Assembly (NCBI GenBank): GCA_026874595.1
Contig: CM049315.1
Coordinates: 40,376,164 to 40,440,163, forward strand
DNA from: Sipunculus nudus
Taxonomy: Eukaryota > Annelida > Sipuncula > Golfingiida > Sipunculidae
DNA: 64,000 bases
Reading direction: 5' to 3'
Shown: positions 48,799 to 58,577 of the stretch, in pieces
How positions within the stretch are numbered: the stretch's first letter is position 1
Layout of the letters: each line of letters opens with the position of its first letter
The notes under the pieces: generated by a model
Told to the model about the DNA's origin: nothing
What the model saw: only the letters and a program-made list of their open reading frames with translations
The model's database searches: none
Translations under genes and position numbers: made by a program

Positions 48799-50091
48799 GC
48801 TGGAAGGGGTCACACGTACGACATCGTGTATGTTGACGAAGCTGGATTTGTGAAAACGTTGACACACCTGTTGCCTTATGTAAACCGCAGAGGGACCAAG
48901 TTGGTGCTCACATCTTCGATGAACACGTCGGCTGAGAATACATGCGCCTTACTGAAGTTGGAACGGACAGGGGTTGCTTACTACCGCGTGTGCTTCAGCT
49001 GTCCTGCAGACGTTCCACGCGTTGCCGAGTCGCCGGAAGCCATAGCGTGTCACCACTACGTCATGTCACTGCCGCCTCACATCACGACGGACGTTGTACA
49101 AAAGACGGTTATGAACACGTTGGAACCTCACAGCTACGAAACAGAAAATATGGGCGTTAGTCTGGGGCGCGGCGACGGGCAGCCGGATGGGCAGAATTCG
49201 GGGGATGAGGTTGGGCTTTTTTCACGATCTGTCCTGCAGGAAATGAAAGACGGTTTGAATGACTTGGATACATTCAACAATGTCGATTGTTTGGGTGATA
49301 CATTGTTTGTGTACGTGGACCCAGCTTACACCACCAACGTGTCGGTGTCTGCTTCAGGAATAGCTTGCGTGTGTCGTTACACACCTGGCGCTCCGCCGTC
49401 CGGTCGTGTTTCCCGCAGGGTCCCCTCAAACAAAACCAGGCGCATGGCGGTGGTCCTCGGATTGGACGAGGTGCGTTTGATAGAACACAGCGTACCAGCG
49501 GAAGTTTTCATTGGGCTGGCGGTTTTGCGCCTGCTGCAGCGTGTTGTGAATATGCACGCGTGCCCGCTGACATACTCGTCCCGTTTCAAGACTGCTGTTG
49601 TCGCTGTGGAAAGCAATAGCAACGAACACCTGGCCGTGCAGATTTGTCATTTCATACACAACGCCGCCAAAAAAATGGCCGGGCCGGTTCGGTCGCTGTC
49701 GTTTCAATTCACCCACAGGAGGAGGACAGAGAAGGATGCCAAGACGGTTGGGCTCCAATCCGTGCGGGATTTCGGGACAGCCGAGGTTGCGGGTTTCTTC
49801 CTGGACAAACAGAAAAAAACTTTAGTGTCCCTCTTTCAAAGTGCATTCAACAGTCGCATCGTGCGTTTGTCAATGAGCCTCGCCAGCTCGGCACTTGAGC
49901 ATGCCGGGTTGGACGCTAGAAATTTGATCACGGAGCAGCTGTCGAAATTCCGGCCGGACCGAAAGCCCCACGATCATACACAGGATGACGTGGCCCTTTC
50001 CCTGATACTGGCATACAACCTGTTGCTAAACGAGAGAAACGAAAACTTTAACGTACATGAGTTGGCACCGTTGCACACGTCCATTATTTAG
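48799..50091 (+). CDS. Terminase large subunit (UL15-like), exon 2
   Basis: 430 codons after the acceptor. Walker B (IVYVDEAGF) lies in the first 20 residues, followed by a TSS motif (motif III type). The C-terminal nuclease domain shows the RNase-H-like acidic triad expected in the family: Asp in VYVDPAYT, Glu in VAVESNSNE, and Asp in THDD/TQDDVALS near the end. With exon 1 the predicted protein is 814 aa (HSV UL15: 735 aa). It cuts and packages concatemeric viral DNA. AATAAA follows at 50114-50119. This is the best conserved herpesvirus gene in the window. Confidence 0.95.
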   Translation, partial: AGRGHTYDIVYVDEAGFVKTLTHLLPYVNRRGTKLVLTSSMNTSAENTCALLKLERTGVAYYRVCFSCPADVPRVAESPEAIACHHYVMSLPPHITTDVVQKTVMNTLEPHSYETENMGVSLGRGDGQPDGQNSGDEVGLFSRSVLQEMKDGLNDLDTFNNVDCLGDTLFVYVDPAYTTNVSVSASGIACVCRYTPGAPPSGRVSRRVPSNKTRRMAVVLGLDEVRLIEHSVPAEVFIGLAVLRLLQRVVNMHACPLTYSSRFKTAVVAVESNSNEHLAVQICHFIHNAAKKMAGPVRSLSFQFTHRRRTEKDAKTVGLQSVRDFGTAEVAGFFLDKQKKTLVSLFQSAFNSRIVRLSMSLASSALEHAGLDARNLITEQLSKFRPDRKPHDHTQDDVALSLILAYNLLLNERNENFNVHELAPLHTSII

Positions 50092-50113
50092 GATGCACGA
50101 TGTTTTCCCCTTA

Positions 50114-50119
50114 AATAAA
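50114..50119 (+). terminator. PolyA signal of terminase
   Basis: AATAAA 23 nt after the terminase stop. Confidence 0.7.
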
Positions 50120-50182
50120 GGGACATATGCCTAAAATGGTACGCTCTGCGTGATATGTTCGGAAAATCTGACACACGCCCGT

Positions 50183-50482
50183 ATGTATCAACAGACAGCC
50201 GATGGGTCGGGTAATGATGCGTCACGCGCGACTCGGCAGCAGTCATCGCACGCAACCGATCTGGTGTACTTCCAGACCGTGACACCGAGAGAGCTACTGG
50301 ACACATTTCCACGGACAAAGGATAATCGACCTTGCACCTCACTGTCTGCTCTCCAACATTTTGTTGTGACCGGGGTCAGGGCATCTGCCATTCAGAGCGC
50401 AAGAGACGGACACTTTTGTGAAGTACACTCCAAAGCTGTGACCAACAATCTACGTCTGCTTCGGGACTGCACCAGCATTTGA
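50183..50482 (+). CDS. Unassigned small 99-aa protein
   Basis: First ATG at 50183 (the longer frame starts with GTG). Polar N-terminus, then a helical C-terminal half (a VTPRELLDTFPRT stretch and a C-terminal basic helix). The stop lies 13 nt before the ATG of the membrane-anchored 393-aa gene, so the two are probably on one transcript. In HSV the order UL33 (small packaging protein) then UL34 (nuclear egress membrane protein) is similar, but this parallel rests on size and order only. Confidence 0.6.
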   Translation: MYQQTADGSGNDASRATRQQSSHATDLVYFQTVTPRELLDTFPRTKDNRPCTSLSALQHFVVTGVRASAIQSARDGHFCEVHSKAVTNNLRLLRDCTSI

Positions 50483-50495
50483 GGTCAGGGAAGGC

Positions 50496-51677
50496 ATGTT
50501 TGAGGACCACGCTGCAGGGAAGGGAAGTGAACGGCCGCCCGCACTTCGGGACGTCGTGCAGGCTCACGTGCAATATGAAAACCCCAAACATTCTTTGGAT
50601 TTCAGGTTATTGGGGGAACATGTATGTCCGTCTGTTTCTGATCCCAATACACCCGCCTGCGTCAACATCGGCAGCTGCGCAGGTATCAAACGGGTTAGCC
50701 TATCTTCGCTGTACAAAGTATTACGGGTGCTGGACGGGTCGGGGACATGGTATCTGAAATTAATGAGTCAGGCTGCTGGTGGACTCGTGTCCATCGTGAG
50801 ACGCCCCGGGTCGGAAACAGAGCCAGACTGCGACATGACGTATCACAAGGTGAATACCGAGTACATCCAGCCGCTGGGTGAAACCAGCGCGGGTGAGATG
50901 CCTTGCATGGTCCCCTTACACAGTTTCCTGCGGCATCCGCGCGTCACTCACAGCGACGTCGTTGATGACAACGAAGACAGTTCCAGTGACTCTGATTGCT
51001 CTGTATACTGCACAGATTCCGAAACAGAAAGTGAAAGTGTCGAGGAAGACGCCATATGTTTGGAACGGGTATCGCAGGACGTGCAGACTACAGCCGGGCC
51101 AGTGTATCCTCTGCGTCTTGTGAATTACAAGAAGCGCATGCAGGCGGGATCAGCCGTGAAATACGACGGTAGTCTGGTGAACCGTTCAAGGAACATTTTA
51201 CAGGAAGAAGACAGGGCAGTCGCCGAATTTTGGTCCCGTAATGCTGATTCGAAATGCCAGGAAAGGACAGGACTGTACGGACGATCTAAGACCACCTTGC
51301 ACAGCCTGCTGGCGGCGTCCGATCCGAACCTGCCTTTCAGGAAACTGTGGATGCGCTTTAGGAGAACGCACATAAGGCCTCGGTTCTCCAGCAGCCTCGT
51401 TTGTAATGTGGTGCGTGTACTTACGTGGTTTCTGACGAGTGTCTCGAGTCTGGTTCTGCTGTTTTTTTTGTGCCACGTTCGCCGACTGTATGCATGTAAG
51501 GTGTACTTAGTATTTTCGTGTATTTGTACAGCTTTGTTTTTTATGTGCTTATACGTTTGTGGTGGCCACAGGTCTATAGACGCGATCTCGTGGTTGCGCC
51601 TCCATGTCATCCCGGGAAACTTCACGAGAGACATATACGATGCAGCAACGTTCCTGAAAAGAGTTGTATTGCATTGA
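50496..51677 (+). CDS. C-terminally membrane-anchored 393-aa protein, candidate nuclear egress (UL34-like)
   Basis: Complete from the ATG at 50496. No N-terminal signal peptide. Residues ~1-160 look folded; an acidic Ser/Asp/Glu-rich stretch follows (~155-190), then a basic region with an FRRTHIRPR segment. Two C-terminal hydrophobic segments lie near 300-325 and 335-355, with a short tail. A soluble N-terminal domain anchored by the C-terminus is the architecture of the UL34-type nuclear egress membrane protein. However, UL34 has one membrane span and is ~275 aa, so the assignment is weak. A tail-anchored tegument or envelope protein is the alternative. Confidence 0.8.
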   Translation: MFEDHAAGKGSERPPALRDVVQAHVQYENPKHSLDFRLLGEHVCPSVSDPNTPACVNIGSCAGIKRVSLSSLYKVLRVLDGSGTWYLKLMSQAAGGLVSIVRRPGSETEPDCDMTYHKVNTEYIQPLGETSAGEMPCMVPLHSFLRHPRVTHSDVVDDNEDSSSDSDCSVYCTDSETESESVEEDAICLERVSQDVQTTAGPVYPLRLVNYKKRMQAGSAVKYDGSLVNRSRNILQEEDRAVAEFWSRNADSKCQERTGLYGRSKTTLHSLLAASDPNLPFRKLWMRFRRTHIRPRFSSSLVCNVVRVLTWFLTSVSSLVLLFFLCHVRRLYACKVYLVFSCICTALFFMCLYVCGGHRSIDAISWLRLHVIPGNFTRDIYDAATFLKRVVLH

Positions 51678-51987
51678 CAAGGCATGAAAAACATCTTTCT
51701 CTCGCTCTATATATATATGAGCAATGTACATGGTGGATTGTAAATGCAATAAAAAATATGGCACGCTGTTGTTTGTTTTTATTCGAAAAAGGTGTGTGGT
51801 ATAGCATTATTGTGTGTGATGGATGTGTCATTCATAGCAGTCTTCTTACGCCAGATAGATCACGTGATCACGTGATCATGATTCAGTAGCAGATTAGGAT
51901 GTATAAAAAAAAACAGACACGCACCGATGTTAGCCAGTGTGTTGCATATCATAATTGCAGTTACAGGCTGTGGAGAGAGGAAGCGGG
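51678..51987. promoter_or_regulatory. Intergenic region with CACGTG palindrome and TATA box
   Basis: A perfect 20-bp palindrome with two CACGTG E-boxes lies at 51858-51877, and TATAAAA at 51902-51908, ~80 nt before the ATG at 51988. AATAAA near 51748 can end the upstream transcript. Confidence 0.6.
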
Positions 51988-54900
51988 ATGGAGGACCTGT
52001 GCCAGGTTTCTGCCAGGATCGACACACCTTGCATCCTTGATGAATGGGTCCCAGTACACAAGGTGAGGGATTATCATGCACAATCAAAAGACGGTTGGGA
52101 TCACCGTCGTCTCCTTCAGATATTCGGTCACCTGTTTGCGCGCAGTTTCCCGTTGCCACCCTCCACTCACACTGACTACAAGAGAGAAGTTGAACTGGTC
52201 GACAGCGTTGTAAAGGCTTGCGGGACCCGGTGGTGCGTGTCACAGCCCGTGCCGGATGTGGAGGGTGTCCGTATGACAAAAGTGGCTGTCTTGCTGGCCC
52301 GTTTCTGCACACCGGGTGCCGATGATATATCAGAACATTTACGTCACCGTTTCATCGTGGCACTGGAACATGCCGCGACACGGATGGTCGAAGGGGCGGG
52401 TGTTGTGCATGTCAGGGTGATATGTCCATATCAGGATTCAGCAAAAGAAGAGTTGGCACGCGACGTGCTAGCTTACGACGTGACGGACACGTGGAACGGC
52501 CTGTCTGCTCGTTGTGGCAAGCAGCCCCCTGCTTGGAACGCTACACCTGAATGGAACAGAGCATCGGCCGGTTTCTGCCGTTACGCGGGAACATGTCAAC
52601 CAGATCTGGACGATACTGACGGACGAGCCCCGTCAGCAAAACGCCTGTGCCTGGAAACGCGGACGTGTGTCAGGTCTCGTTTTTTTATCGTGTGGCCTTC
52701 AGGCCATGTCAGTTGTAAGCCACATTTAGATTCATGGGCGGTGTCAGGTAGCAACCCGTCCACGCGTCCAGCTGAACACTTCCACACGTTGTTCGACCGC
52801 ATGCTAATGGAAGCATGCTTACCGTCTCTGAGTCGCGTGCCCGATTCAGCGCTCTTGTATCTCCTGTGCAGACTTTTGTCCCCTGAACGTGCCATAGGTA
52901 TATGCAGTCATAAGTACCCTGTATTCATACAGAACGCCCTGGCAGAAAAGGCGCTGCCGATTCCCGTTCAGACTCTGCGCCGTACCGCAGCAGCGGGGTG
53001 GTGGGAGGCTGCAAACGTCGCCTGGATGCAATACGCTGTAGACACAGGCATGTTCGGGGAGTACAATGCCATCTTGCGTACTGAACAGATCGCAGATGCG
53101 CTTGCGCAGGCCGCAAACGAAAGAGTAACTTTTATCAAACGTGGTGAAGGTGTGTGGAACATATGTCATGCTGTGCACCACCTGTTGAACACGTGCAGAA
53201 ACCTCGTGAGCCAAGTCAATCGACAGGCCAATGAGGTTTGCATCCCGTTCACGGAGGTGGACGGTTTCGTAGGCGTGCCGGGCATAAAAGCTTACAGGCA
53301 CGACCTCTTCCTGAAAGCATACCGTACGTCCCAGGGCCTCTTGCGTTTCAAACCGCCCAGTTCCCACGATCCTCGGGCCCGCAGTTTCAGTGTGCCTTGG
53401 CACCACAAGTCTAGTTTAATTCCCGACGTGCTCACCCGAGGTGGTTTCCAATCAACTTCGCCGCGCAGCTGTGTGAAAGATGAGAAGACTGGACCTTCTA
53501 AAAAGAAATGGAACAAAAACAGCGACATGTTCTGGGTTTGGTTTCCGTCAGGTGCGCCAGAAACGGACCACTTCTGTCACAAAAGGACTGAAGCAGCTGG
53601 GCCGGCTGAAACACCTTGCCCTGAATGCTGGGACATTTTGGAATGGCAGGCAGATCATGAAAAGGTCAGCCTGGAAAATGGGTCTGGGAGCGGTCAAAGA
53701 CACCCGACGAGTTGTCTTCTTGGATTCGGGTGCAGGTCTGTTCAGATCAAACGGTTACTGTTACATCTTGCAGTCGGTTGCGCGGTTTCTCCGAGACGGT
53801 GTGGCCATGCACGAGATGCGACAGACGTGTCGGAGAGTCACGTCTCGTGTCCGGCCACAGCCTGGTGGAAGGCTCACTATGTCCCCGCGACCGTGTCTCT
53901 ACACAGGGAATGGCGAGACGTTATGCCGTGGAAAACCAACAACTGGCAGAACGCTCATCCACAGACCGCGCAAGAGGGCACTGCAGCTTCTGCGCGCTTC
54001 GTCGGGATTTTGGAAACGCTGAACGATCTTATACGGAACCCTAATGTCCATCCTGTACCCGCTCCCTTCAATTCAGACGAAGCACTGAGTGATGTCTATC
54101 GGTCGGCGCGCCAGGCGTCAAGCGTTCCAGACACAGACCAGCGACCCGATCCGGGTTTGCTGGATGTGCACGTGCTGCAGTGTCTGTCTTTTAATGACGA
54201 TGCCACCCAGGTTGTCTGGCGTGCGACGGGTTCTGACGACTGCAAAATGCCTCACCCTGTTTACGGGAAGATCCCCCTGGCGTCTCCGTATATTTCCGTC
54301 TGGGGCAGTTCCAGTCAAGGGGGCGCCGTACTTGGAAGCGGTGATACGGCAGGTGCCGTACACCTTGCATGGGGAGGCACGGCTTTTGATACGAATCGCG
54401 TGTACGTCACGTTCAGCGGCCCCAGGATGACCACGTACAGTTCTGAAGGGACCGTAAAAAATCATTCCGGTGCAACATTCTCTAGAAGTGCTCAACGTAG
54501 TCAAGGGCTCATGATCCAACGGACCAACAACAACAGGGGAGGTATACAGAATCTCCTTCTCTCGGAACTCCAACGGCATGTGTGTGCCCACATTTCCGAC
54601 CCGGTTGCGCAGCACCACTTGACCCGGAACGTTCCCGGTATTGTCGTCGTGAATGTTAATTTTTGCGTGGACCACCACGGACCAACGAACGTGTCACGCA
54701 TTCCAGGGAAAATGGTCAGGTACACACGCGCGGTGAAAGCAAGGAAGTTTCCAGGTGTGGCACTGTCTGTCCTCGTCCCAATTAAGTGCACCACACGTCT
54801 ACGTATCAAAAATATTCACGTTACCCCTGTGGGGGGCAACACGGGCAAGACGCCGGAATGCGTGGCGGTCGAGGACGCCGACGTTGATGAAAACAGGTCA

Positions 54901-55680
54901 GTCACCGCGTCTTTGCCGTGCAATCTTCACAAATGCTGTTCCGCCACGTACCCGAAAGCCAGCAACCCACACACCCTGCACGCACTGGTGGAGTCCCATC
55001 GGCGTGTCATTGAAAGCGTAGGAGAGCTCGACCTTGCAATGCAGAGGGCCATGCAAAACACGGAACGCGCCAATGAGTGCCCATTAAATTTTCTGGCGTC
55101 ACGTCTGATTTCGTGCGTCTACAACTTGAGAGACACGCGGGGCCGCGCAGAAAAAAACACCGCTTCGGACGGAGATTGCGATCAGTCCGAAGACTGCCCG
55201 TTGGTATATGCGTGGGGTTCAGTGGCCGTCGGGAGCGGGCCCCATATGCCGCAGCTGGCGCGGACACTCCGCAAACGGTATTCGCCTGCAGCGTGTAAAC
55301 CATTGCAGTTGTGCTCGGCCGATTACGACCCTTGCGCACAACGAGCACGCCACGGACCAACTGACCGTTTTGGCAGGGTAGGGCGGAAGACCGATTCTGT
55401 TCTCAGCGGGCAAAGCACAGCTTACAGGTCCCGCAATGGCGATTTCATGTCCGCTTTGTACGACTGCACAGCCGACCCGTCAGTTGGGTCCTTGTCACCT
55501 GTAAATGGCGTTTACGCTTATTTCACATGGCTTCAACAGAAACGCCACGCCTTGTGGGCTGTTGACGGAGACGTGAACGAAAAGCAGCAGCAGGTGCCGT
55601 GGAACACATTAGAAATGACGTGTCAGGCGTGGACCTCCACATCAGGACTCACCCCCGCTGTCGAACCTTACAAACTTTAA
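51988..55680 (+). CDS. Unassigned 1230-aa protein, candidate single-stranded DNA-binding protein or primase
   Basis: First ATG at 51988 (the longer frame begins with TTG). No signal peptide. A cysteine/histidine cluster near residues 530-552 (FCHK then CPEC) is a possible zinc site. The C-terminal half has beta-rich segments (VYVTFSGPRM, IVVVNVNFCVDHHG). Size and a mid-protein zinc-type cluster recall the herpesvirus single-stranded DNA-binding protein (UL29, ~1196 aa, zinc near residue 500). A primase (UL52, ~1058 aa) is also possible. Neither can be shown from motifs. A second 180-codon ORF overlaps it in another frame at 53480-54022; the long frame is preferred because it stays open throughout. 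Confidence 0.85.
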   Translation: MEDLCQVSARIDTPCILDEWVPVHKVRDYHAQSKDGWDHRRLLQIFGHLFARSFPLPPSTHTDYKREVELVDSVVKACGTRWCVSQPVPDVEGVRMTKVAVLLARFCTPGADDISEHLRHRFIVALEHAATRMVEGAGVVHVRVICPYQDSAKEELARDVLAYDVTDTWNGLSARCGKQPPAWNATPEWNRASAGFCRYAGTCQPDLDDTDGRAPSAKRLCLETRTCVRSRFFIVWPSGHVSCKPHLDSWAVSGSNPSTRPAEHFHTLFDRMLMEACLPSLSRVPDSALLYLLCRLLSPERAIGICSHKYPVFIQNALAEKALPIPVQTLRRTAAAGWWEAANVAWMQYAVDTGMFGEYNAILRTEQIADALAQAANERVTFIKRGEGVWNICHAVHHLLNTCRNLVSQVNRQANEVCIPFTEVDGFVGVPGIKAYRHDLFLKAYRTSQGLLRFKPPSSHDPRARSFSVPWHHKSSLIPDVLTRGGFQSTSPRSCVKDEKTGPSKKKWNKNSDMFWVWFPSGAPETDHFCHKRTEAAGPAETPCPECWDILEWQADHEKVSLENGSGSGQRHPTSCLLGFGCRSVQIKRLLLHLAVGCAVSPRRCGHARDATDVSESHVSCPATAWWKAHYVPATVSLHREWRDVMPWKTNNWQNAHPQTAQEGTAASARFVGILETLNDLIRNPNVHPVPAPFNSDEALSDVYRSARQASSVPDTDQRPDPGLLDVHVLQCLSFNDDATQVVWRATGSDDCKMPHPVYGKIPLASPYISVWGSSSQGGAVLGSGDTAGAVHLAWGGTAFDTNRVYVTFSGPRMTTYSSEGTVKNHSGATFSRSAQRSQGLMIQRTNNNRGGIQNLLLSELQRHVCAHISDPVAQHHLTRNVPGIVVVNVNFCVDHHGPTNVSRIPGKMVRYTRAVKARKFPGVALSVLVPIKCTTRLRIKNIHVTPVGGNTGKTPECVAVEDADVDENRSVTASLPCNLHKCCSATYPKASNPHTLHALVESHRRVIESVGELDLAMQRAMQNTERANECPLNFLASRLISCVYNLRDTRGRAEKNTASDGDCDQSEDCPLVYAWGSVAVGSGPHMPQLARTLRKRYSPAACKPLQLCSADYDPCAQRARHGPTDRFGRVGRKTDSVLSGQSTAYRSRNGDFMSALYDCTADPSVGSLSPVNGVYAYFTWLQQKRHALWAVDGDVNEKQQQVPWNTLEMTCQAWTSTSGLTPAVEPYKL

Positions 55681-55911
55681 ATAGCAAAATATAAACTAAT
55701 GTTTCAACACACACACATATCTATGTATGTATAACAAACAATAGATCATGGACATACAACTGTTTTATTGTTGATATATAATATAAAACAACAGTGTTCA
55801 CAAAATATCAGTTTGACATATTATACTTAAGCATTATGCAATATCTCTTGTGAATCTATTCAAATGTGTATAAGTATGCGTGTGTATGGATGCCATTCTC
55901 GAATACGACAT
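55681..55911. terminator. Convergent 3' region
   Basis: AT-rich; minus-strand AATAAA at 55764-55769 serves the 872-aa gene. No clear plus-strand signal. No gene. Confidence 0.6.
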
Positions 55912-58530
55912 TCACATAAAAACATTGGGTTCTTCCTTATGCGTGAAACCTTGTGTTATGAATTGCCATACGTAATCATGACCTTTGGGGGTCGAGAACA
56001 GATTGTTTGCGAAGGGTTTGAACATGTACATGGTGGTGTATATGGCGTTCTTTAGTATGTACCATTTTGTGTGTGCTGCTGTGCCCTCTTGTATGTTTGA
56101 TGCCGTATAAATTCCCAAAGCGTTTATATTTTTTTCAACCTCCTGAAATGCTATGTTGCGCAGTAACAGAACAGAGGACCGTATTTTTGCAAGTTTCTGT
56201 GACTTTTTGTTGTGTCTTTTACCATCAAGGCGGAGATTGGCAGTAGGGTCCAAACATATATCTGCGGAGAGTTTATCAATATCTGTCAGGTTGTATACAA
56301 GCTGGCGAAGAACTAACAAAGCGTAAGGTGCCCCGTCGTATTGCCTGTCCATCCATTCGTGCATCTCCATTCCGGGGATGTATAGTGTGTCCCGTGATTC
56401 AGCAGCACTCTCTGTTTCTCTACGCTTGGCCCATTCTTCCTCGTACGCTTTGACTGCACCCGCCAGGTCTTGCCTGTCGTTCAGCAGACACAAAAGCCAT
56501 AAACCGGGGAAAGCGCTTGATGTGGTGACTCGGCGATCCATACCTTTCAAATACATCAAAATAGATGAAGTAAACGCTTCCCATGTTTGTTTAGTCCGGT
56601 GCCATCCTATAGCGTACAGCAGCAGCGTGACGTTAATCCCTAGCACTGCTGCTCGCCGAACGCTACTGTACTTGTACAACGCGTAGAAGACGCCCCTGCA
56701 GTCATCTGATGCGTTCTCGTCTGTCAGAACGGCCTGAATGGGCCTGTCCTCTAACCGGTAGCTCGGGTTCCCTTCCTCGTCCCTGGGCGTGGCACCAAAG
56801 ACCATAGTGTACAGCATGTCGGCCGTGTGGCATGAGGACGTCATTAGCTTTTCCGCACTGCCGTACGATGGCTGTGGCCACACGACGTAAGGTGTCCAGT
56901 CTGCCTTTTGGTTCAAGGGGTCCACGTGCGTCATATGACTTTCACTTGCTTCCCTCTGGGACTCGGACACGTCATTTTGTATGCCCTCCCAGCATGAATC
57001 GTTACCTGTCGTGGCAGCAACAGAACCCGATACGGAAGCGGCCGTTGGAAAACCTCCTAAAGGAGGGAGGGCCTCCCATTCCAGTCCAGTTTGCAACAGT
57101 GGTCTGTAACCTAAATCCTTCTTTCCGCATTTGAACCCCGTCAGGAACATGTTGTAGTAACACTCGAGAGCCACTGGCGTGCTCGCCACGACATCCGCCC
57201 ACATGCGGGACATCACATATTGTATCTGACGGTTATTTTGCGATATCTCATACCAAGCGTACAGGTACCAAAGGCCGGCGTAGAGGTCCGAGAAGTGCCG
57301 GTTCGCATCACAGTCCAGTTGGTGAGTCAACGTTCCGACATCTGCCACGGCGTTGTTGACAGCGAGCACGAATGCTGGTGCGACGGTAACGAAAGAACCC
57401 TTACTGTCCTGTGGCACCCTCCAGGCCCCGCTGCTTCCCTGGCGGCCTGGCGGGACCAGGTTCACGTTAGCCAAGGACGGGTCGGTTGGTCCCATTTCAT
57501 GCCGGAGCAATGTATCTTGCAAACTGGACAAACGTGACCTGGTGAAATCCTTTATTTTTTTCCCCTTTGACGTAATCATATGGAAAAGTAAATGTGTCTC
57601 GGGACCGTACACGGGCAATGCTGGGCGATCACACTGTTGCGTGGAAGCCGCGAGTACTCTTTTCGCATGCTCGGTCGGAAGTTGGAATGCAGGTAAACGT
57701 TGGCGGCACGTAAGCAACGCGCGTTTTGACATGTTCATTGTCTGCAAAGCCCTTTTAGTACGTGTCTGGCCATCTACCGTTTTTACCATCATGGGTACCA
57801 GCTGCTCCACGAGCGGGGGAACAGAAGCGTCTGCTTTGTTTCCATGACTCATCAGTTCATCAGGGCAGGGTCGTGATGTTGGTGGACGCAATGGGCTACG
57901 AGACCTGCGCTGGTCCTCTTCCTCTGGATGGACCATTTCTGGAGGCCGTCGACTGAATGCGTCGTTCAGTGTTGTCAAATGTCCCATGAGTGCATCCGTG
58001 AGTTCAGCCGCACGGGCGGTGTCGCCTGTGGTCCGTCGTAAAAAGTCTTCGGCTAACCCCTTAACCCTTTCCCCGGCGATGCACAGCGCGTCCTGGGTCC
58101 CCGGTTCCATTAACCGTATGAGGTCCAGCAACTCTGTCCGGTATCGGTCGTGGACGTCTGTCACAGCTTCATCGTGCAGCCGTTTCGCTTTCAGCCGTAA
58201 AAGCGGTAGGTACCCGTCCCTCATGGAGCGCATTTTGAGTCTTGCAGTCCTCAGACTCTCCCTGGTACGAGCGGAATGAACCAGTAAAACATGGTACAAG
58301 GGAGGCAAACGGTTATTGGCAGTAGACTGTGACATGACGGCGTTGTCAGGTGTCCACGCAGAAATGTTAGCACCAGAACACGTCCCGCTGTCCAGTATTT
58401 CAAGCCTGCGGTGGAACTCTTTGTCCGACTCCAGTGTGCCATTTTCGAACAAATGATCACTTCTTCTTCGTCCGCTAGTAGTATCATGTGGATCTCCGCG
58501 CATTTGAGCCATGGCATGAGAAGACCGCAT
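55912..58530 (-). CDS. Unassigned 872-aa protein, candidate portal or packaging protein
   Basis: Complete from the ATG at 58530. The N-terminal 220 residues are strongly helical with Arg/Leu-rich heptads (likely coiled coil, about 85-180). Next is a basic Arg/Ser/Pro linker (RRSRSPLRPP near 210), then a largely helical, Tyr/Trp-rich second half. Long helices and size recall the herpesvirus portal (UL6, 676 aa) or a tegument protein, but there is no diagnostic motif. A CTTTATTG element lies exactly 40 nt upstream, the same spacing as for the 1082-aa gene. A polyA signal follows. Function unknown. Confidence 0.85.
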   Translation of the reverse strand: MRSSHAMAQMRGDPHDTTSGRRRSDHLFENGTLESDKEFHRRLEILDSGTCSGANISAWTPDNAVMSQSTANNRLPPLYHVLLVHSARTRESLRTARLKMRSMRDGYLPLLRLKAKRLHDEAVTDVHDRYRTELLDLIRLMEPGTQDALCIAGERVKGLAEDFLRRTTGDTARAAELTDALMGHLTTLNDAFSRRPPEMVHPEEEDQRRSRSPLRPPTSRPCPDELMSHGNKADASVPPLVEQLVPMMVKTVDGQTRTKRALQTMNMSKRALLTCRQRLPAFQLPTEHAKRVLAASTQQCDRPALPVYGPETHLLFHMITSKGKKIKDFTRSRLSSLQDTLLRHEMGPTDPSLANVNLVPPGRQGSSGAWRVPQDSKGSFVTVAPAFVLAVNNAVADVGTLTHQLDCDANRHFSDLYAGLWYLYAWYEISQNNRQIQYVMSRMWADVVASTPVALECYYNMFLTGFKCGKKDLGYRPLLQTGLEWEALPPLGGFPTAASVSGSVAATTGNDSCWEGIQNDVSESQREASESHMTHVDPLNQKADWTPYVVWPQPSYGSAEKLMTSSCHTADMLYTMVFGATPRDEEGNPSYRLEDRPIQAVLTDENASDDCRGVFYALYKYSSVRRAAVLGINVTLLLYAIGWHRTKQTWEAFTSSILMYLKGMDRRVTTSSAFPGLWLLCLLNDRQDLAGAVKAYEEEWAKRRETESAAESRDTLYIPGMEMHEWMDRQYDGAPYALLVLRQLVYNLTDIDKLSADICLDPTANLRLDGKRHNKKSQKLAKIRSSVLLLRNIAFQEVEKNINALGIYTASNIQEGTAAHTKWYILKNAIYTTMYMFKPFANNLFSTPKGHDYVWQFITQGFTHKEEPNVFM

Positions 58531-58569
58531 TCATAAAGTGATATGTGTCAGGAACTTCCAACTCTAAGC

Positions 58570-58577
58570 CAATAAAG
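58570..58577 (-). promoter_or_regulatory. CTTTATTG element of the 872-aa gene
   Basis: Minus-strand CTTTATTG, 40 nt before the ATG at 58530. Same octamer and spacing as at 36058-36065. Confidence 0.5.
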
